This document shows, in pieces, positions 23,828 through 31,867 of a stretch of DNA of 64,000 nt. This DNA is from Inhella gelatinilytica (GTDB lineage Bacteria > Pseudomonadota > Gammaproteobacteria > Burkholderiales > Burkholderiaceae_C): NCBI RefSeq assembly GCF_016093295.1, contig NZ_JAEDAL010000001.1:744001-808000 (forward strand). The letters are read 5' to 3'. Under the pieces are notes generated by a model that was given only the letters and a program-made list of their open reading frames with translations, searched no databases and had not been told where the DNA came from. Made by a program: the position numbers and the translations under genes. Position 1 is the first letter of the stretch. The number at the start of each line of letters is the position of its first letter.

Positions 23828-24473
23828 GGGCGCGCCTCCGGTTCAGCCAGGCGCTGAGCACCCCCGTGGCCAGGGCAAGCAGCAACAGCAAGGCCGCCAT
23901 CTGCCCCGCAGCCTGCAGATCAAAGGCCTGAACCCGGTCGTAGAGGGCGATGGAGAGCGTGCGCGTCTCACCCGGCAGGTTGCCCCCCACCATCAGCACC
24001 ACGCCGAATTCGCCCAGCGTGTGGGCAAAGGTCATCACGGCGCTGCTGGCCACGCCGGGCCAGGCCAGGGGCAACTCCAAGCGCCACAGCCGTTGCCAGG
24101 GGCTGAGCCCGCAGGTGCGCGCGGCATCCACCAATTCCGTGGGGATGGCCTCGAACGCGCGTTGCAGCGGCAACCAAGCGAACGGGATGTTGGCCAACAC
24201 GCTGGCCACCAAGAGCCCCTCAAAGGAGAAGGCCAGACCGTGGCCGAACCAGGCGGTCCAGGTGGGTTGCAGCGCGCCAAACGCCACGAGCAAATAGAAA
24301 CCCAGCACGGTGGGCGGCAGCACCAGGGGCAGGGCCATCGCCGCCTCCAGCCAGGGCTTGCTCCGGTGCCGACTGGCCGCCAAGCGTCGCATCAACAGCA
24401 AGCCCGTGGGCAGCAGCACCGCCACGCAGGCCAGCGCCAGCAGGAGGGACAGTTTGAGCGCACCCCAGTCCAT
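23820..24473 (-). CDS. modB: Molybdate ABC transporter, permease
   Basis: The 217-residue inner-membrane protein has about five helices. The EAA-type loop (ELVDAARTCGLSPWQRLWRL) contacts ModC, and the early segment (LKLSLLLALACVAVLLPTGL) fits ModB. It forms the channel for molybdate/tungstate. Its ATG immediately follows the modA stop, and its end overlaps modC. Confidence 0.92.
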   Translation of the reverse strand: MDWGALKLSLLLALACVAVLLPTGLLLMRRLAASRHRSKPWLEAAMALPLVLPPTVLGFYLLVAFGALQPTWTAWFGHGLAFSFEGLLVASVLANIPFAWLPLQRAFEAIPTELVDAARTCGLSPWQRLWRLELPLAWPGVASSAVMTFAHTLGEFGVVLMVGGNLPGETRTLSIALYDRVQAFDLQAAGQMAALLLLLALATGVLSAWLNRRRAHA

Positions 24474-25250
24474 TCAGGCCTCGAACCCATAGCGGCGCAG
24501 CACCGCGCGGGCTTCCGCGCTGCGCAGGTACTCGTCAAACGCCCGCGCGGGCTCGCCGCTGCCTTTGCGGCGCACCAGGCGCTGGCGCAAGGGGACATGC
24601 CAGGCCTCGGGCAGCGCTTGGTGCACGCCCCGGCCCGCATAGCGGGGAGCCAGCACCAGTGCCAGCGCCACCAGCCCGGCATCGGCATTGCCCGTCGCCA
24701 CGAACTGCGCCGCCTGGGCGACGTTTTCCGCCCGCACCACGCGGGGCGCCCACGTGGCCCACAGGCCGAGGTGCTGCAAGGCTTGCTGCGCCGCGCGACC
24801 ATAGGGCGCGTGGTCGGGGTTGGCCAAGGCCAGTCGTTTCAACTCTGGCGCCGCAAGGGCTTGCTGGGGCGGCAGGCCCGCCAGCGCCGAACCCTGGGGC
24901 ACATAGAGCGCCAGGCGGCCCCGGCCATAGACCCAGCCCTCGTCCGCCGACCAACCTTCACGCGCCAGCGTCAGTACCAGCGTCTCGTCGGCGGAGAAAA
25001 ACAAGTCAAACGGCGCGCCCTGCCGGATTTGCTGCTGCAGTTGCCCGGACGAGCCGTAGCTCAGCCGCGGCCGCGCGCCGCCTCGGGCGGCAAAGCCATC
25101 GGCGATTTCTTCCAGCGCGACCTGCAGATCGGAGGCGGCCGCCACGCGCGGGCCAGCCGGTTGTGCGCCCGCCCGGCCCCCAAAGATGGCGCCCACCCCC
25201 GCCAGCAGCAGGGTGCGGCGGTCGCGGGGTCGGGGCAAGCAAGGGCTCAT
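24474..25250 (-). CDS. modA: Molybdate ABC transporter, substrate-binding protein
   Basis: The 258-residue protein has an N-terminal export signal with an arginine-rich start (RPRDRRTLLLAGVGAIFGGR), then VAAASDLQVALEEIADGF and SYGSSGQLQQQIRQGAPFDL, the oxyanion-contacting loops typical of ModA. It captures molybdate in the periplasm and hands it to ModB. ATG at 25250 was chosen so that the signal peptide is N-terminal. It is the first gene of modABC. Confidence 0.92.
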   Translation of the reverse strand: MSPCLPRPRDRRTLLLAGVGAIFGGRAGAQPAGPRVAAASDLQVALEEIADGFAARGGARPRLSYGSSGQLQQQIRQGAPFDLFFSADETLVLTLAREGWSADEGWVYGRGRLALYVPQGSALAGLPPQQALAAPELKRLALANPDHAPYGRAAQQALQHLGLWATWAPRVVRAENVAQAAQFVATGNADAGLVALALVLAPRYAGRGVHQALPEAWHVPLRQRLVRRKGSGEPARAFDEYLRSAEARAVLRRYGFEA

Positions 25251-25418
25251 GGGGCAGGGAGCATACGGTGCAGCGCGGCGGCTGCCCTCGGGGAAACCGG
25301 AGACGTCGCCAGCCGCCGGATGCTTTGTCACCCATGTAAGGGGGTCATGACAAAAACGTATAGGGTTTTCCCGGAATTCCCGGCATGATTCGCCCCCAAC
25401 GAACTAGGGAGAACCCTG

Positions 25419-25547
25419 ATGAACCTCGCCAACACCACCACCGCCCGCCTGAGCACCCTGCGCCCGCTGTACATCGCCCTGCACGCCACGGCCATGCTCA
25501 GCACCCTGGCCCTGACCGTGCTGACCGTGGTTGAGCTGCTGGCCTAA
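25419..25547 (+). CDS. 42-residue single-helix membrane peptide
   Basis: This short frame starts MNLANTTTARLSTLRPLYIA and continues with a hydrophobic helix (LHATAMLSTLALTVLTVVEL) to a TAA at 25547. A GGGAGA ribosome site stands 8 nt ahead. Its stop overlaps the stop of the convergent aqpS-like gene. It is divergent from modA. No family is recognised. A similar small helical peptide occurs at 31339-31443. Confidence 0.55.
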   Translation: MNLANTTTARLSTLRPLYIALHATAMLSTLALTVLTVVELLA

Positions 25548-26209
25548 GCCCGCCCCGCTGCGCGCCCGGCCAACCGCACCACCCCAACGGTGAGCCCGGC
25601 AGCCGCCAGCTGCGCCAGCACAAAGCCCGGCGCGCTGGCCGGTGCGATGCCCGCAAAGCTGTCGCTGAGCATGCGCCCGAACACGGCGGCCGGATTGGCA
25701 AAGAAGGTCGAGGCGGTGAACCAATAGCCCGCCCCCACGGTGGCCGCCACCAGGGCCGGTGCCTTGCCCGCCGGGGCGCGCAACACCACGGCCAGCAGGC
25801 ACAGGGTGGCGATGCATTCGCTGATCCCCGCCCCGACACCCCAGCGCGCTTTGCTGCCCAGCTGCGCCAAGGGCAGCTCGAACATGGCGTGCACCAGCAC
25901 CACCCCCAGAGCCGCACCGATGAGCTGCGCCAGCACATAGCCGGCCACCGGGCCCTCAAAACGCCTCAGCCCCGCCAATGTGAGCGTCACAGCCGGGTTG
26001 AAATGGGCCCCGCTGATGGGGCCCAGGAGTTCGATCAGCACCCACAGGCCAAGCACCGTGGCCCCGGTGTTGGCCAGCAAGGCCACGGCGACATGGCCGC
26101 CCGCCAATCGCTCCGCCATCACCCCCGAACCCACCACCACCGCGAGCAGCGCGGCCGTTCCCAAGCCCTCCGCCAGCACGCGCTGGCGCACCGAAGCCCC
26201 GGCCTTCAT
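25544..26209 (-). CDS. aqpS: AqpS-like aquaglyceroporin (MIP family) of the ars operon
   Basis: The 221-residue channel has six hydrophobic segments and the two pore loops of MIP proteins: GAHFNPAVTLTLAGL and FFANPAAVFGRMLSDSFAGI. In Sinorhizobium, AqpS replaces ArsB: ArsC reduces arsenate and the channel lets arsenite out. Here it overlaps arsC by 4 bp (ATGA) in the same operon, which supports that role. It could also conduct methylated or organic arsenicals. Confidence 0.87.
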   Translation of the reverse strand: MKAGASVRQRVLAEGLGTAALLAVVVGSGVMAERLAGGHVAVALLANTGATVLGLWVLIELLGPISGAHFNPAVTLTLAGLRRFEGPVAGYVLAQLIGAALGVVLVHAMFELPLAQLGSKARWGVGAGISECIATLCLLAVVLRAPAGKAPALVAATVGAGYWFTASTFFANPAAVFGRMLSDSFAGIAPASAPGFVLAQLAAAGLTVGVVRLAGRAAGRA

Positions 26210-26712
26210 CGCGCCGCAATGTCCAGCAAAGCTTGGCGCCGGGCCGCAGCATCCATCCGCTGCCAGGGCAGGGCCAGCAACTGCAGCAGGCGGTAGCCCA
26301 AGGCTTGGCGGGTGAGCTCAAACGCTTGTTCGCGCTCCGCCTCCGGGGCGCTCGATGGGTCGGGGTAGCCCCAGTGCACCTGCACCGGCGCGCCGCCCAC
26401 GCCCGCCGGCCAGATCGGGCAGGTTTCGGCGGCAGCACTGCCGCAGACGGTGATCACCGCATCCAAGCGCGGCGCCGTTTCGAGCGTGAATTCATCCCAG
26501 CTCTTGCTGCGCAGCGCCGACGTGTCGATGCCCGCCCTTTGCAGCACGGAGATCGCATGGGGATTCGTCCTTCCACTCGGCGCGCTGCCGGCGCTGTGGG
26601 CTCGAATGGGTCGGCCGAGCCGCTGGGCCCAGTGGTTGAGCAGGGCCTCGGCCAACGCGCTGCGGGCCGAGTTGTGGGTGCACAGGATGAGGATGTGGTG
26701 AAGGTCTTGCAT
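26206..26712 (-). CDS. arsC: Arsenate reductase, low-molecular-weight phosphatase type
   Basis: The 168-residue protein begins HHILILCTHNSARSALAEAL; CTHNSARS is the CX5R phosphate loop that attacks arsenate. The redox pair downstream is in VCGSAAAETCPIWPAG, as in thioredoxin-linked ArsC, and DPSSAPEAEREQAF gives the acid. It reduces As(V) to As(III) in the cytoplasm. ATG at 26712 was chosen. It lies between the desaturase-like gene and aqpS. Confidence 0.9.
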   Translation of the reverse strand: MQDLHHILILCTHNSARSALAEALLNHWAQRLGRPIRAHSAGSAPSGRTNPHAISVLQRAGIDTSALRSKSWDEFTLETAPRLDAVITVCGSAAAETCPIWPAGVGGAPVQVHWGYPDPSSAPEAEREQAFELTRQALGYRLLQLLALPWQRMDAAARRQALLDIAAR

Positions 26713-26726
26713 GGGGCAATAGGAAA

Positions 26727-27626
26727 TCAGACGCAACAAACTGGAGAACAGAGCGGGCGACACGAACGGCCGCCCAGGAGCTGGCACCAGAAGCTAGCGC
26801 GCGAGGGGTAGCCGTCGCCGTCGCCAAACAGGCCCACGCGTTCGGGGCGATGGCCCGCGGGAGCAGCCAGGTAAGTGCCGAACACATGGTCCCAAATCAG
26901 CAGCGCGGCCCCGTAGTTTCGGTTGGCTTCATGAGCTTCGGCGCTGTGATGCCAGCGGTGCGCCTCGTTGGTGCTGAACAGTGCGTTCCAAAAGCCATTG
27001 CGCAAATCCGCGTTGCTGTGCTGAAGCAGCATCACCGGCTGGGTGAAGGCCAATACGCCCAGCAGCAGATCGGCCGGAGCACCCAGTAGCTGCAGCGGCA
27101 ACAGTGCGGCCGCGGTGACCAGCACGAAGTTCAGCGGATGCACGCGGAAGTTGTTCAGCCAATAGAGCCGCTCACTGCCATGGTGCAGCGCGTGCAGGCG
27201 CCACAGCGGCGACCATTCATGATGGGCGCGGTGCGTGGCGTACTTGGCCAGCTCCACCCAGAGCAAGGCCACCACCCACTGGAGGGCGAGTGGCCAACTG
27301 TGCGGCCAAAGGGTGCCCAGCACGGGCAAGGCGGCGATACCGGCCGCGGCCAGCAGCGGTAGGCCCGCCTTCAACAAGGGGTCCACGGCAGCCATCACCA
27401 GCAGCGCACTGGGGGCGTCGATGCGGGTGTCCCGCTCCACGGGCGTGCGCCAACAGGCCTCGAAGGGCCAGCGCCGTTCCAGCGCCCAGCCCAAGGCCAG
27501 AACGGTCAAGCTCCAGCCCATCACCAGGGCCTCGGTGTGCAGGCCCGCGCGTGGCGCCAGGGCCCAGAGCAGCAGCCCCATCAGGGCGACCAAGGGATAA
27601 AGGTGGCGTTGCAACAGGCTGGGCAT
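26727..27626 (-). CDS. Sterol desaturase/fatty-acid hydroxylase family protein with Cys-rich tail
   Basis: The 299-residue membrane protein has several helices and the three histidine clusters of the family: HRAHHEWSPLW, HALHHGSERLYWLNN and HRWHHSAEAHEANRN. These bind two irons for O2-dependent hydroxylation of a lipid-like substrate. The C-terminus ends in a cysteine-rich tail (SCRPLCSPVCCV). Its place inside the ars operon, 14 bp after arsI and 14 bp before arsC, is notable. A role in arsenic response, perhaps on an arsenolipid or membrane lipid, is a guess. Confidence 0.82.
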   Translation of the reverse strand: MPSLLQRHLYPLVALMGLLLWALAPRAGLHTEALVMGWSLTVLALGWALERRWPFEACWRTPVERDTRIDAPSALLVMAAVDPLLKAGLPLLAAAGIAALPVLGTLWPHSWPLALQWVVALLWVELAKYATHRAHHEWSPLWRLHALHHGSERLYWLNNFRVHPLNFVLVTAAALLPLQLLGAPADLLLGVLAFTQPVMLLQHSNADLRNGFWNALFSTNEAHRWHHSAEAHEANRNYGAALLIWDHVFGTYLAAPAGHRPERVGLFGDGDGYPSRASFWCQLLGGRSCRPLCSPVCCV

Positions 27627-27640
27627 GTCGGCGGCCTCGA

Positions 27641-28132
27641 TCAGCAGCAGCCTGTGCGGGCTGCGCCCGACGACGCGGGAGCGCAACACGTTGATTTCGG
27701 CTCGGGCTGCGGAGCTGGGCGCTCACCGGGACAGCAAGCCGAGCCCGATTGCGGCGCCTTGCCAAAGGTTGGGATGTTTTCCAGCGTGTGGAAGTGCTCC
27801 CAGGCCAAACCCTGAGGGTCGGTCACCCAATGCTTGTCGCTGCGGGCGTAGCAGCAGTCGGCCGTGCCCACGTCCGCCAGGGCCAGATCGGCAGACTCGG
27901 CTTGCGCCCGCAGCTCGGTGAGCTCCGCTTCGGTGTCCGTCTGGAAGCCCAGGTGGTCCACCCCCGGCTCCCCCCCGCGCTGCGAGATGGCGAAATTCAG
28001 GCGCGGGTCCTCCAGCATCCACTTGGCATAGTCACTCTCAACCCGCGTGGGCGCGGCGCCGAACAGCTTGGCGTAGAAGGCGATGCTGGCTTGCAGATCG
28101 CGGACGTGAACGTGCACATGGAATCGTTTCAT
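27641..28132 (-). CDS. arsI: ArsI/CadI-like VOC protein with Cys-rich tail
   Basis: The 163-residue protein matches ArsI/CadI dioxygenases: MKRFHVHVHVRDLQASIAFY, PGVDHLGFQTDTEAELTELR and DCCYARSDKHWVTDPQGLAW. The vicinal cysteines (about 93-94) correspond to the arsenic-binding pair of ArsI, which cleaves the C-As bond of trivalent organoarsenicals; His and Glu bind Fe(II). A proline-rich tail carries three more CC pairs (SACCPG, STCCAP, TGCC). The start has an AAGGAG site. It follows arsR by 21 bp. Confidence 0.85.
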   Translation of the reverse strand: MKRFHVHVHVRDLQASIAFYAKLFGAAPTRVESDYAKWMLEDPRLNFAISQRGGEPGVDHLGFQTDTEAELTELRAQAESADLALADVGTADCCYARSDKHWVTDPQGLAWEHFHTLENIPTFGKAPQSGSACCPGERPAPQPEPKSTCCAPASSGAARTGCC

Positions 28133-28153
28133 GGGTTTCTCCTTGGAGTTCAT

Positions 28154-28483
28154 TCACTGAGGACAGCACACACCCGCTGCCGGGGTCTCGCAGACAGCAC
28201 GCCCCTGACAGCAGTTGGCGGTTAGGTAACCGACCAGAGCGCTCATCCGTTCAAACTGGGCGCGATAGGTCAGGTGCCGCCCTTCCCGCTCCACCCCCAC
28301 CAAGCCGGCGTGGCTCAGCTCTTTCAGGTGAAACGACAGGGTCGCCGCTGGAATGCCCAGAGCCTCTTGCATCTCACCCGGCCGCAATCCTTGCGGCCCA
28401 GCCACCACCAGGGCGCGGAAGACCGCCAATCGCACTGGGTGAGCCAATGCAGCGAGCGCTTGAATGACGGTTTCATCGTTCAT
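28154..28483 (-). CDS. arsR: ArsR-family repressor
   Basis: The 109-residue winged-helix repressor shows ALAALAHPVRLAVFRALV, a recognition region (IPAATLSFHLKELSHAGLVG) and a wing (EREGRHLTYRAQF). The classical As-binding cysteines of the R773 type are absent from the recognition helix. The C-terminus carries NCCQGRAVC and GVCCPQ, so metalloid sensing is likely there. The ATG at 28483 lies about where transcription should begin, suggesting a leaderless mRNA. The gene heads the reverse-strand ars operon. Confidence 0.9.
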   Translation of the reverse strand: MNDETVIQALAALAHPVRLAVFRALVVAGPQGLRPGEMQEALGIPAATLSFHLKELSHAGLVGVEREGRHLTYRAQFERMSALVGYLTANCCQGRAVCETPAAGVCCPQ

Positions 28484-28490
28484 GCGACCA

Positions 28491-28518
28491 ATTATTTCCA
28501 TTTTTCTAGAATTGTCAA
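28491..28518 (-). promoter_or_regulatory. arsR promoter with embedded TTCTAGAA palindrome
   Basis: On the reverse strand TTGACA (28518-28513) and AATAAT (28496-28491) are 16 bp apart, a near-consensus sigma70 promoter. TTCTAGAA, an 8-bp palindrome at 28504-28511, lies in the spacer and is a fitting ArsR target. The divergent arsA start is at 28600, so the same AT-rich stretch probably serves both directions. Confidence 0.6.
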
Positions 28519-28599
28519 ATCAAATCTCTTTGGGATGGCGCAAAGCGGCTCAAGCGGTCCAGGGGTAGCCTGTCCCTCTCAATTCCGCAAGGCGACCGC

Positions 28600-30390
28600 A
28601 TGGCCTCAACTCTCGACTGGCTGCAGAACCCCCAGCGCTTGGTTTTCTTCACCGGAAAGGGGGGCGTCGGCAAGACGTCACTGGCCTGCGCCAGCGCTTT
28701 GCACTGGGCGACTCAGGGGCAGAAGGTCCTTCTCGTGAGCACCGATCCGGCTTCGAATTTGGACGAAATGCTGGGGATTGAACTCTGCGATCGTGCTCAA
28801 TCCATTCCCGACGCTCCAGGCCTCTGGGCCCTCAACATCAACCCAGAAACTGCAGCCGAACAGTACCGCCAGCGCGTACTGGGCAAGCTGGACGACCCCG
28901 CCGATCAGTTGCGCGTGCGGGAGCAACTCTCCGGCGCCTGCACCACGGAAATCGCTGCTTTTGATGAGTTCGTGGGCCTGCTGGCCGATGACCATGCCGC
29001 CTTCGATCGAGTGGTCTTTGACACCGCACCAACGGGTCACACCCTGAGATTGCTCAGCCTGCCCCAAGCGTGGTCCGGATTTTTGGCTGAGCATGAAGGG
29101 GGAGCATCCTGCCTGGGGCCGCACTCCGGCTTGAAGATGCAAGAGCAGCGCTTCCGAGCCGCGTTCAGACGCCTCACCGACCCCGCGCAAACCGTGGTGG
29201 TGCTGGTGACCCGAGCGGACCTTTCCGCCTTGCTCGAAGCCTCGCGGAGCCACTCGGAGTTGGTTGCATTGGGGCTTGCCCAACAACACCTGGTCGTCAA
29301 CGGCGTTTTCCGGGCCGAAGATCCCGGTGACCCCGTGGCGCAAGCCTTGAGGCAGAAGGAACAGGCCGCGCTGCGCGACATGCCTGCACCCTTGGCACGA
29401 CTCCCGCAGGACCAAGTGGAACTGCGGGATTACGACATGGTGGGCTTACCAGCCCTGCGGGCCTTGCTGGAACCCCAGCCCCCTTTTTTGGCCCCAGCAC
29501 CCGATGGCCCGTTGCTGAACACGCTCGATGCCGAGCGCTGGCCACCCCTGAGCACGCTGGTCGACGAATTGGCCCAGCAGGGTCACGGTTTGATCATGGT
29601 GATGGGCAAAGGCGGGGTTGGAAAAACCACCGTTGCGGCAGCGTTGGCGTTGGGGCTGGTGCAGCGGGGCCACGCCGTGCACTTGACCACCACAGACCCC
29701 GCCGCCCACGTCAAGGACACCTTGGGGGAAGCGCCACCGGCAGGACTGCGAGTGGATCGCATCGACCCCAAAGCCGAAACGGAGGCTTACATACACAAAG
29801 TGCTCAGCACCAAGGGCCAAGGCTTGAGTGCGGAGGCCTTGGCTTTCATGGAGGAAGACTTGCGCAGCCCCTGCACGGAAGAAGTCGCCGTGTTCCACGC
29901 GTTCTCGCGCACCGTGGCAGAAGCTCGCCACACCTTCGTGGTGATGGACACCGCGCCGACCGGCCACACCTTATTGCTCATGGACGCCACCGGCGCTTAC
30001 CACCGCCAGATGGCAAAGGAGCTCGGCGCAACACGCTTCGTCACGCCCTTGATGCGGCTGCAGGACCCGCAGCACACCCAGGTCATTTTGGTCACGCTGG
30101 CGGAAACCACCCCCATCAGTGAGGCCTGCGCACTGCAAGACGACCTGCGGCGCGCCAAGATTGAGCCTTGGGCCTGGGTGGTCAATCGCACGCTGAGCGG
30201 CAGTGGCACCCGCGACCCACTGCTCCAGCGCCGGCAGCACCACGAGGTGCAGCAACTGGAACGGGTGGCCAAAGGGATGGCCAACCGGCGCGCTTTGGTC
30301 CCATGGCAAGCGGTACCGCCTGTTGGTTCCGCAGGGCTGAGCGCCCTGCTGGAGCCACGCGTGGGCGCGGAACCCGATCTGCCGGTTTAG
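28600..30390 (+). CDS. arsA: ArsA ATPase, double-domain
   Basis: The 596-residue protein has two homologous halves. Each has a P-loop (GKGGVGKT at ~19-26 and ~336-343) and the DTAPTGHTL signature. Cysteines C114 (SGACTTE), C171 (GASCLGP) and C425 (RSPCTEE) align with the three arsenite-binding cysteines of plasmid R773 ArsA (113, 172, 422). It hydrolyses ATP to drive As(III) export, normally docked on ArsB. No arsB or arsD is present here. It is transcribed divergently from arsR. Confidence 0.92.
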   Translation: MASTLDWLQNPQRLVFFTGKGGVGKTSLACASALHWATQGQKVLLVSTDPASNLDEMLGIELCDRAQSIPDAPGLWALNINPETAAEQYRQRVLGKLDDPADQLRVREQLSGACTTEIAAFDEFVGLLADDHAAFDRVVFDTAPTGHTLRLLSLPQAWSGFLAEHEGGASCLGPHSGLKMQEQRFRAAFRRLTDPAQTVVVLVTRADLSALLEASRSHSELVALGLAQQHLVVNGVFRAEDPGDPVAQALRQKEQAALRDMPAPLARLPQDQVELRDYDMVGLPALRALLEPQPPFLAPAPDGPLLNTLDAERWPPLSTLVDELAQQGHGLIMVMGKGGVGKTTVAAALALGLVQRGHAVHLTTTDPAAHVKDTLGEAPPAGLRVDRIDPKAETEAYIHKVLSTKGQGLSAEALAFMEEDLRSPCTEEVAVFHAFSRTVAEARHTFVVMDTAPTGHTLLLMDATGAYHRQMAKELGATRFVTPLMRLQDPQHTQVILVTLAETTPISEACALQDDLRRAKIEPWAWVVNRTLSGSGTRDPLLQRRQHHEVQQLERVAKGMANRRALVPWQAVPPVGSAGLSALLEPRVGAEPDLPV

Positions 30391-30581
30391 TCCCGCGGGG
30401 CCGGGCAGGTGCGGATGCCCAGCACGGTGTACAGCGGGCAAAAGCCAAGGGCTGCCGTCACCACCGGCACCACGCCGATGTAACCCCAGACCCCGATCAC
30501 ACCCAGAAACGCCAAGGCGATCAGCACCAAGCCGATCACAACACGGGCAACACGATCCAGCGATCCAACGTTGGCAAGCAT
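30387..30581 (-). CDS. DUF2892 (YgaP-like) inner-membrane protein
   Basis: The 64-residue protein begins MLANVGSLDRVARVVIGLVL, followed by two hydrophobic helices (ALAFLGVIGVWGYIGVVPVV) and CPLYTVLGIRTC, the standard DUF2892 layout. The conserved pair of cysteines is present. The function is unknown; in YgaP the same domain anchors a rhodanese. An AAGGAG site precedes 30581. Its end overlaps the convergent arsA end by 4 bp. Confidence 0.88.
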   Translation of the reverse strand: MLANVGSLDRVARVVIGLVLIALAFLGVIGVWGYIGVVPVVTAALGFCPLYTVLGIRTCPAPRD

Positions 30582-30654
30582 GGCAATAACTCCTTCGCAA
30601 TCAATGAAGGAGCCCAGCATCGCCGCCGCCTCCACCCCCTGTCGGTGACTGCAG

Positions 30655-31311
30655 TCACACAGGGTTTGCGCCGGCGCAAAGGGCTCGCAGTGCGGCGGGG
30701 TCCCGCAGCTCAATGCGTTCGCGCGCCAGGCTCACCCAGCCCGCCCGCTCAAAGCGCCCCAGCAAGCGGCTGACGATCTCGCGCACCGTGCCCAGCTCAT
30801 CCGCCAACTGTTGATGCGTGATGGCCAGGACCGGGCCCCGCGCCACCAGCACAGCCGCCAGGCGTTGATCCAGCCGCTGAAAGGCCACCGCCTCCACCAC
30901 CGCCATCAGGTCCGCCATGCGCTCCGCCATCACGCCCATGACCTGCCGGCGCAGGGCCGGGTCGGCCTGACAGGCTTCATCAAAGTCAGCGGGGCGAATC
31001 AGCACCAGCTCGGTTTCGCTCACCGCGTCCCCCTGGGCGGTGGCCACCCGGCCGGCAAAAAGGCAGGTCGTGGACACCACGCACAGGTCGCCGGGTTCCA
31101 CCCGGTACAGCTCCAGCAGACGCCCATCCGGGGACGCCAAGCTCACACGCACCGAGCCCGATTCCACGATGGGAAATCCCGGGCAGGGCTGGCCGGCATC
31201 AAACAGCCGGGTGCCCGCTGGCACCCGCAGCCGCTGGGCCTGAGCCAGCCACGGTTGCAAACCCTCCAGGGGGAGCGACGTTGTCACAGGGTTTTCACCA
31301 ATCTCCGCCAT
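30655..31311 (-). CDS. Crp/Fnr-family transcriptional regulator
   Basis: The 218-residue protein has an N-terminal cyclic-nucleotide-type barrel (RVPAGTRLFDAGQPCPGFPI, GSVRVSLASPDGRLLELYRV) and a C-terminal helix-turn-helix (ITHQQLADELGTVREIVSRL). The cysteines are not spaced as an Fnr iron-sulfur cluster. It may sense oxidative or sulfur signals; the DUF2892 gene 73 bp downstream is a likely target because such pairs are common. It is divergent from a tiny membrane peptide. Confidence 0.88.
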   Translation of the reverse strand: MAEIGENPVTTSLPLEGLQPWLAQAQRLRVPAGTRLFDAGQPCPGFPIVESGSVRVSLASPDGRLLELYRVEPGDLCVVSTTCLFAGRVATAQGDAVSETELVLIRPADFDEACQADPALRRQVMGVMAERMADLMAVVEAVAFQRLDQRLAAVLVARGPVLAITHQQLADELGTVREIVSRLLGRFERAGWVSLARERIELRDPAALRALCAGANPV

Positions 31312-31338
31312 GCTGGCGGCACTTCACGGGAGATGTTC

Positions 31339-31443
31339 ATGTTCAAAGCCCCTTCGCACCGCCTGACCCAGTCCATCCAAGCCCTCTCGCTGCTCACCAG
31401 TGGCTGGCTCACCGTGTTGACCACGATGGCGCTCTGGCATTGA
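31339..31443 (+). CDS. 34-residue single-helix membrane peptide
   Basis: The frame reads MFKAPSHRLTQSIQALSLLT, then a short hydrophobic helix (SGWLTVLTTMALWH), ending at TGA. CGGGAG lies 6 nt ahead of the ATG at 31339; an in-frame ATG at 31333 is also possible. It is divergent from the Crp/Fnr gene by 27 bp. It resembles the peptide at 25419-25547 in size, basic N-terminus and LTVLT core. Function is unknown. Confidence 0.5.
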   Translation: MFKAPSHRLTQSIQALSLLTSGWLTVLTTMALWH

Positions 31444-31450
31444 GGGCCCT

Positions 31451-31864
31451 TCACGGCCGATCCGCCGGCAGCGCATAGGTGCCGACCGCATGGGCGACGG
31501 GCTCGGCCAAGCCTTCTGAGTAGAGCCAGACCTCGCCCACCGCCAGCCGGCGCCCCAGCTTCATCAGCCGGCATTCGCCACGGATGTCGGCTTGGGCACG
31601 GGGTTTGCGCAGGAAGTTGACGTTCAAGCTGGTGGTAACCGCCAGGGGGACGATGCCGATTTCGCCCAGGATGGCCACGTACAGCGCCACGTCCGCCACC
31701 GTCATCAGCACCGGCCCTGAAACGGTGCCACCCGGGCGCAACTCCCCCGGGCCAATGGGTTGCCGCACGGTGGACGCGCGCTCGCCCACAGCCACGACCT
31801 GGCAGCGGTTTTGCGGGAATTCGGCAGCCAGGAAGGCTTGGATTTCGGTCAAGGATGCGGGCAT
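31451..31864 (-). CDS. Hotdog-fold thioesterase, PaaI type
   Basis: The 137-residue protein matches the PaaI-like acyl-CoA thioesterase family: GELRPGGTVSGPVLMTVADV, ALYVAILGEIGIVPLAVTTS and LNVNFLRKPRAQADIRGECR. It probably hydrolyses an acyl-CoA; the substrate is unknown. It is the last of three closely packed reverse-strand genes. Confidence 0.85.
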   Translation of the reverse strand: MPASLTEIQAFLAAEFPQNRCQVVAVGERASTVRQPIGPGELRPGGTVSGPVLMTVADVALYVAILGEIGIVPLAVTTSLNVNFLRKPRAQADIRGECRLMKLGRRLAVGEVWLYSEGLAEPVAHAVGTYALPADRP

Positions 31865-31867
31865 GGG

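Noticed and set aside
25251-25418. ModE-type operator ahead of modA
   Set aside because: Some symmetric stretches (TTCCCGGAATTCCCGG) occur, but nothing close to the ModE site I know.
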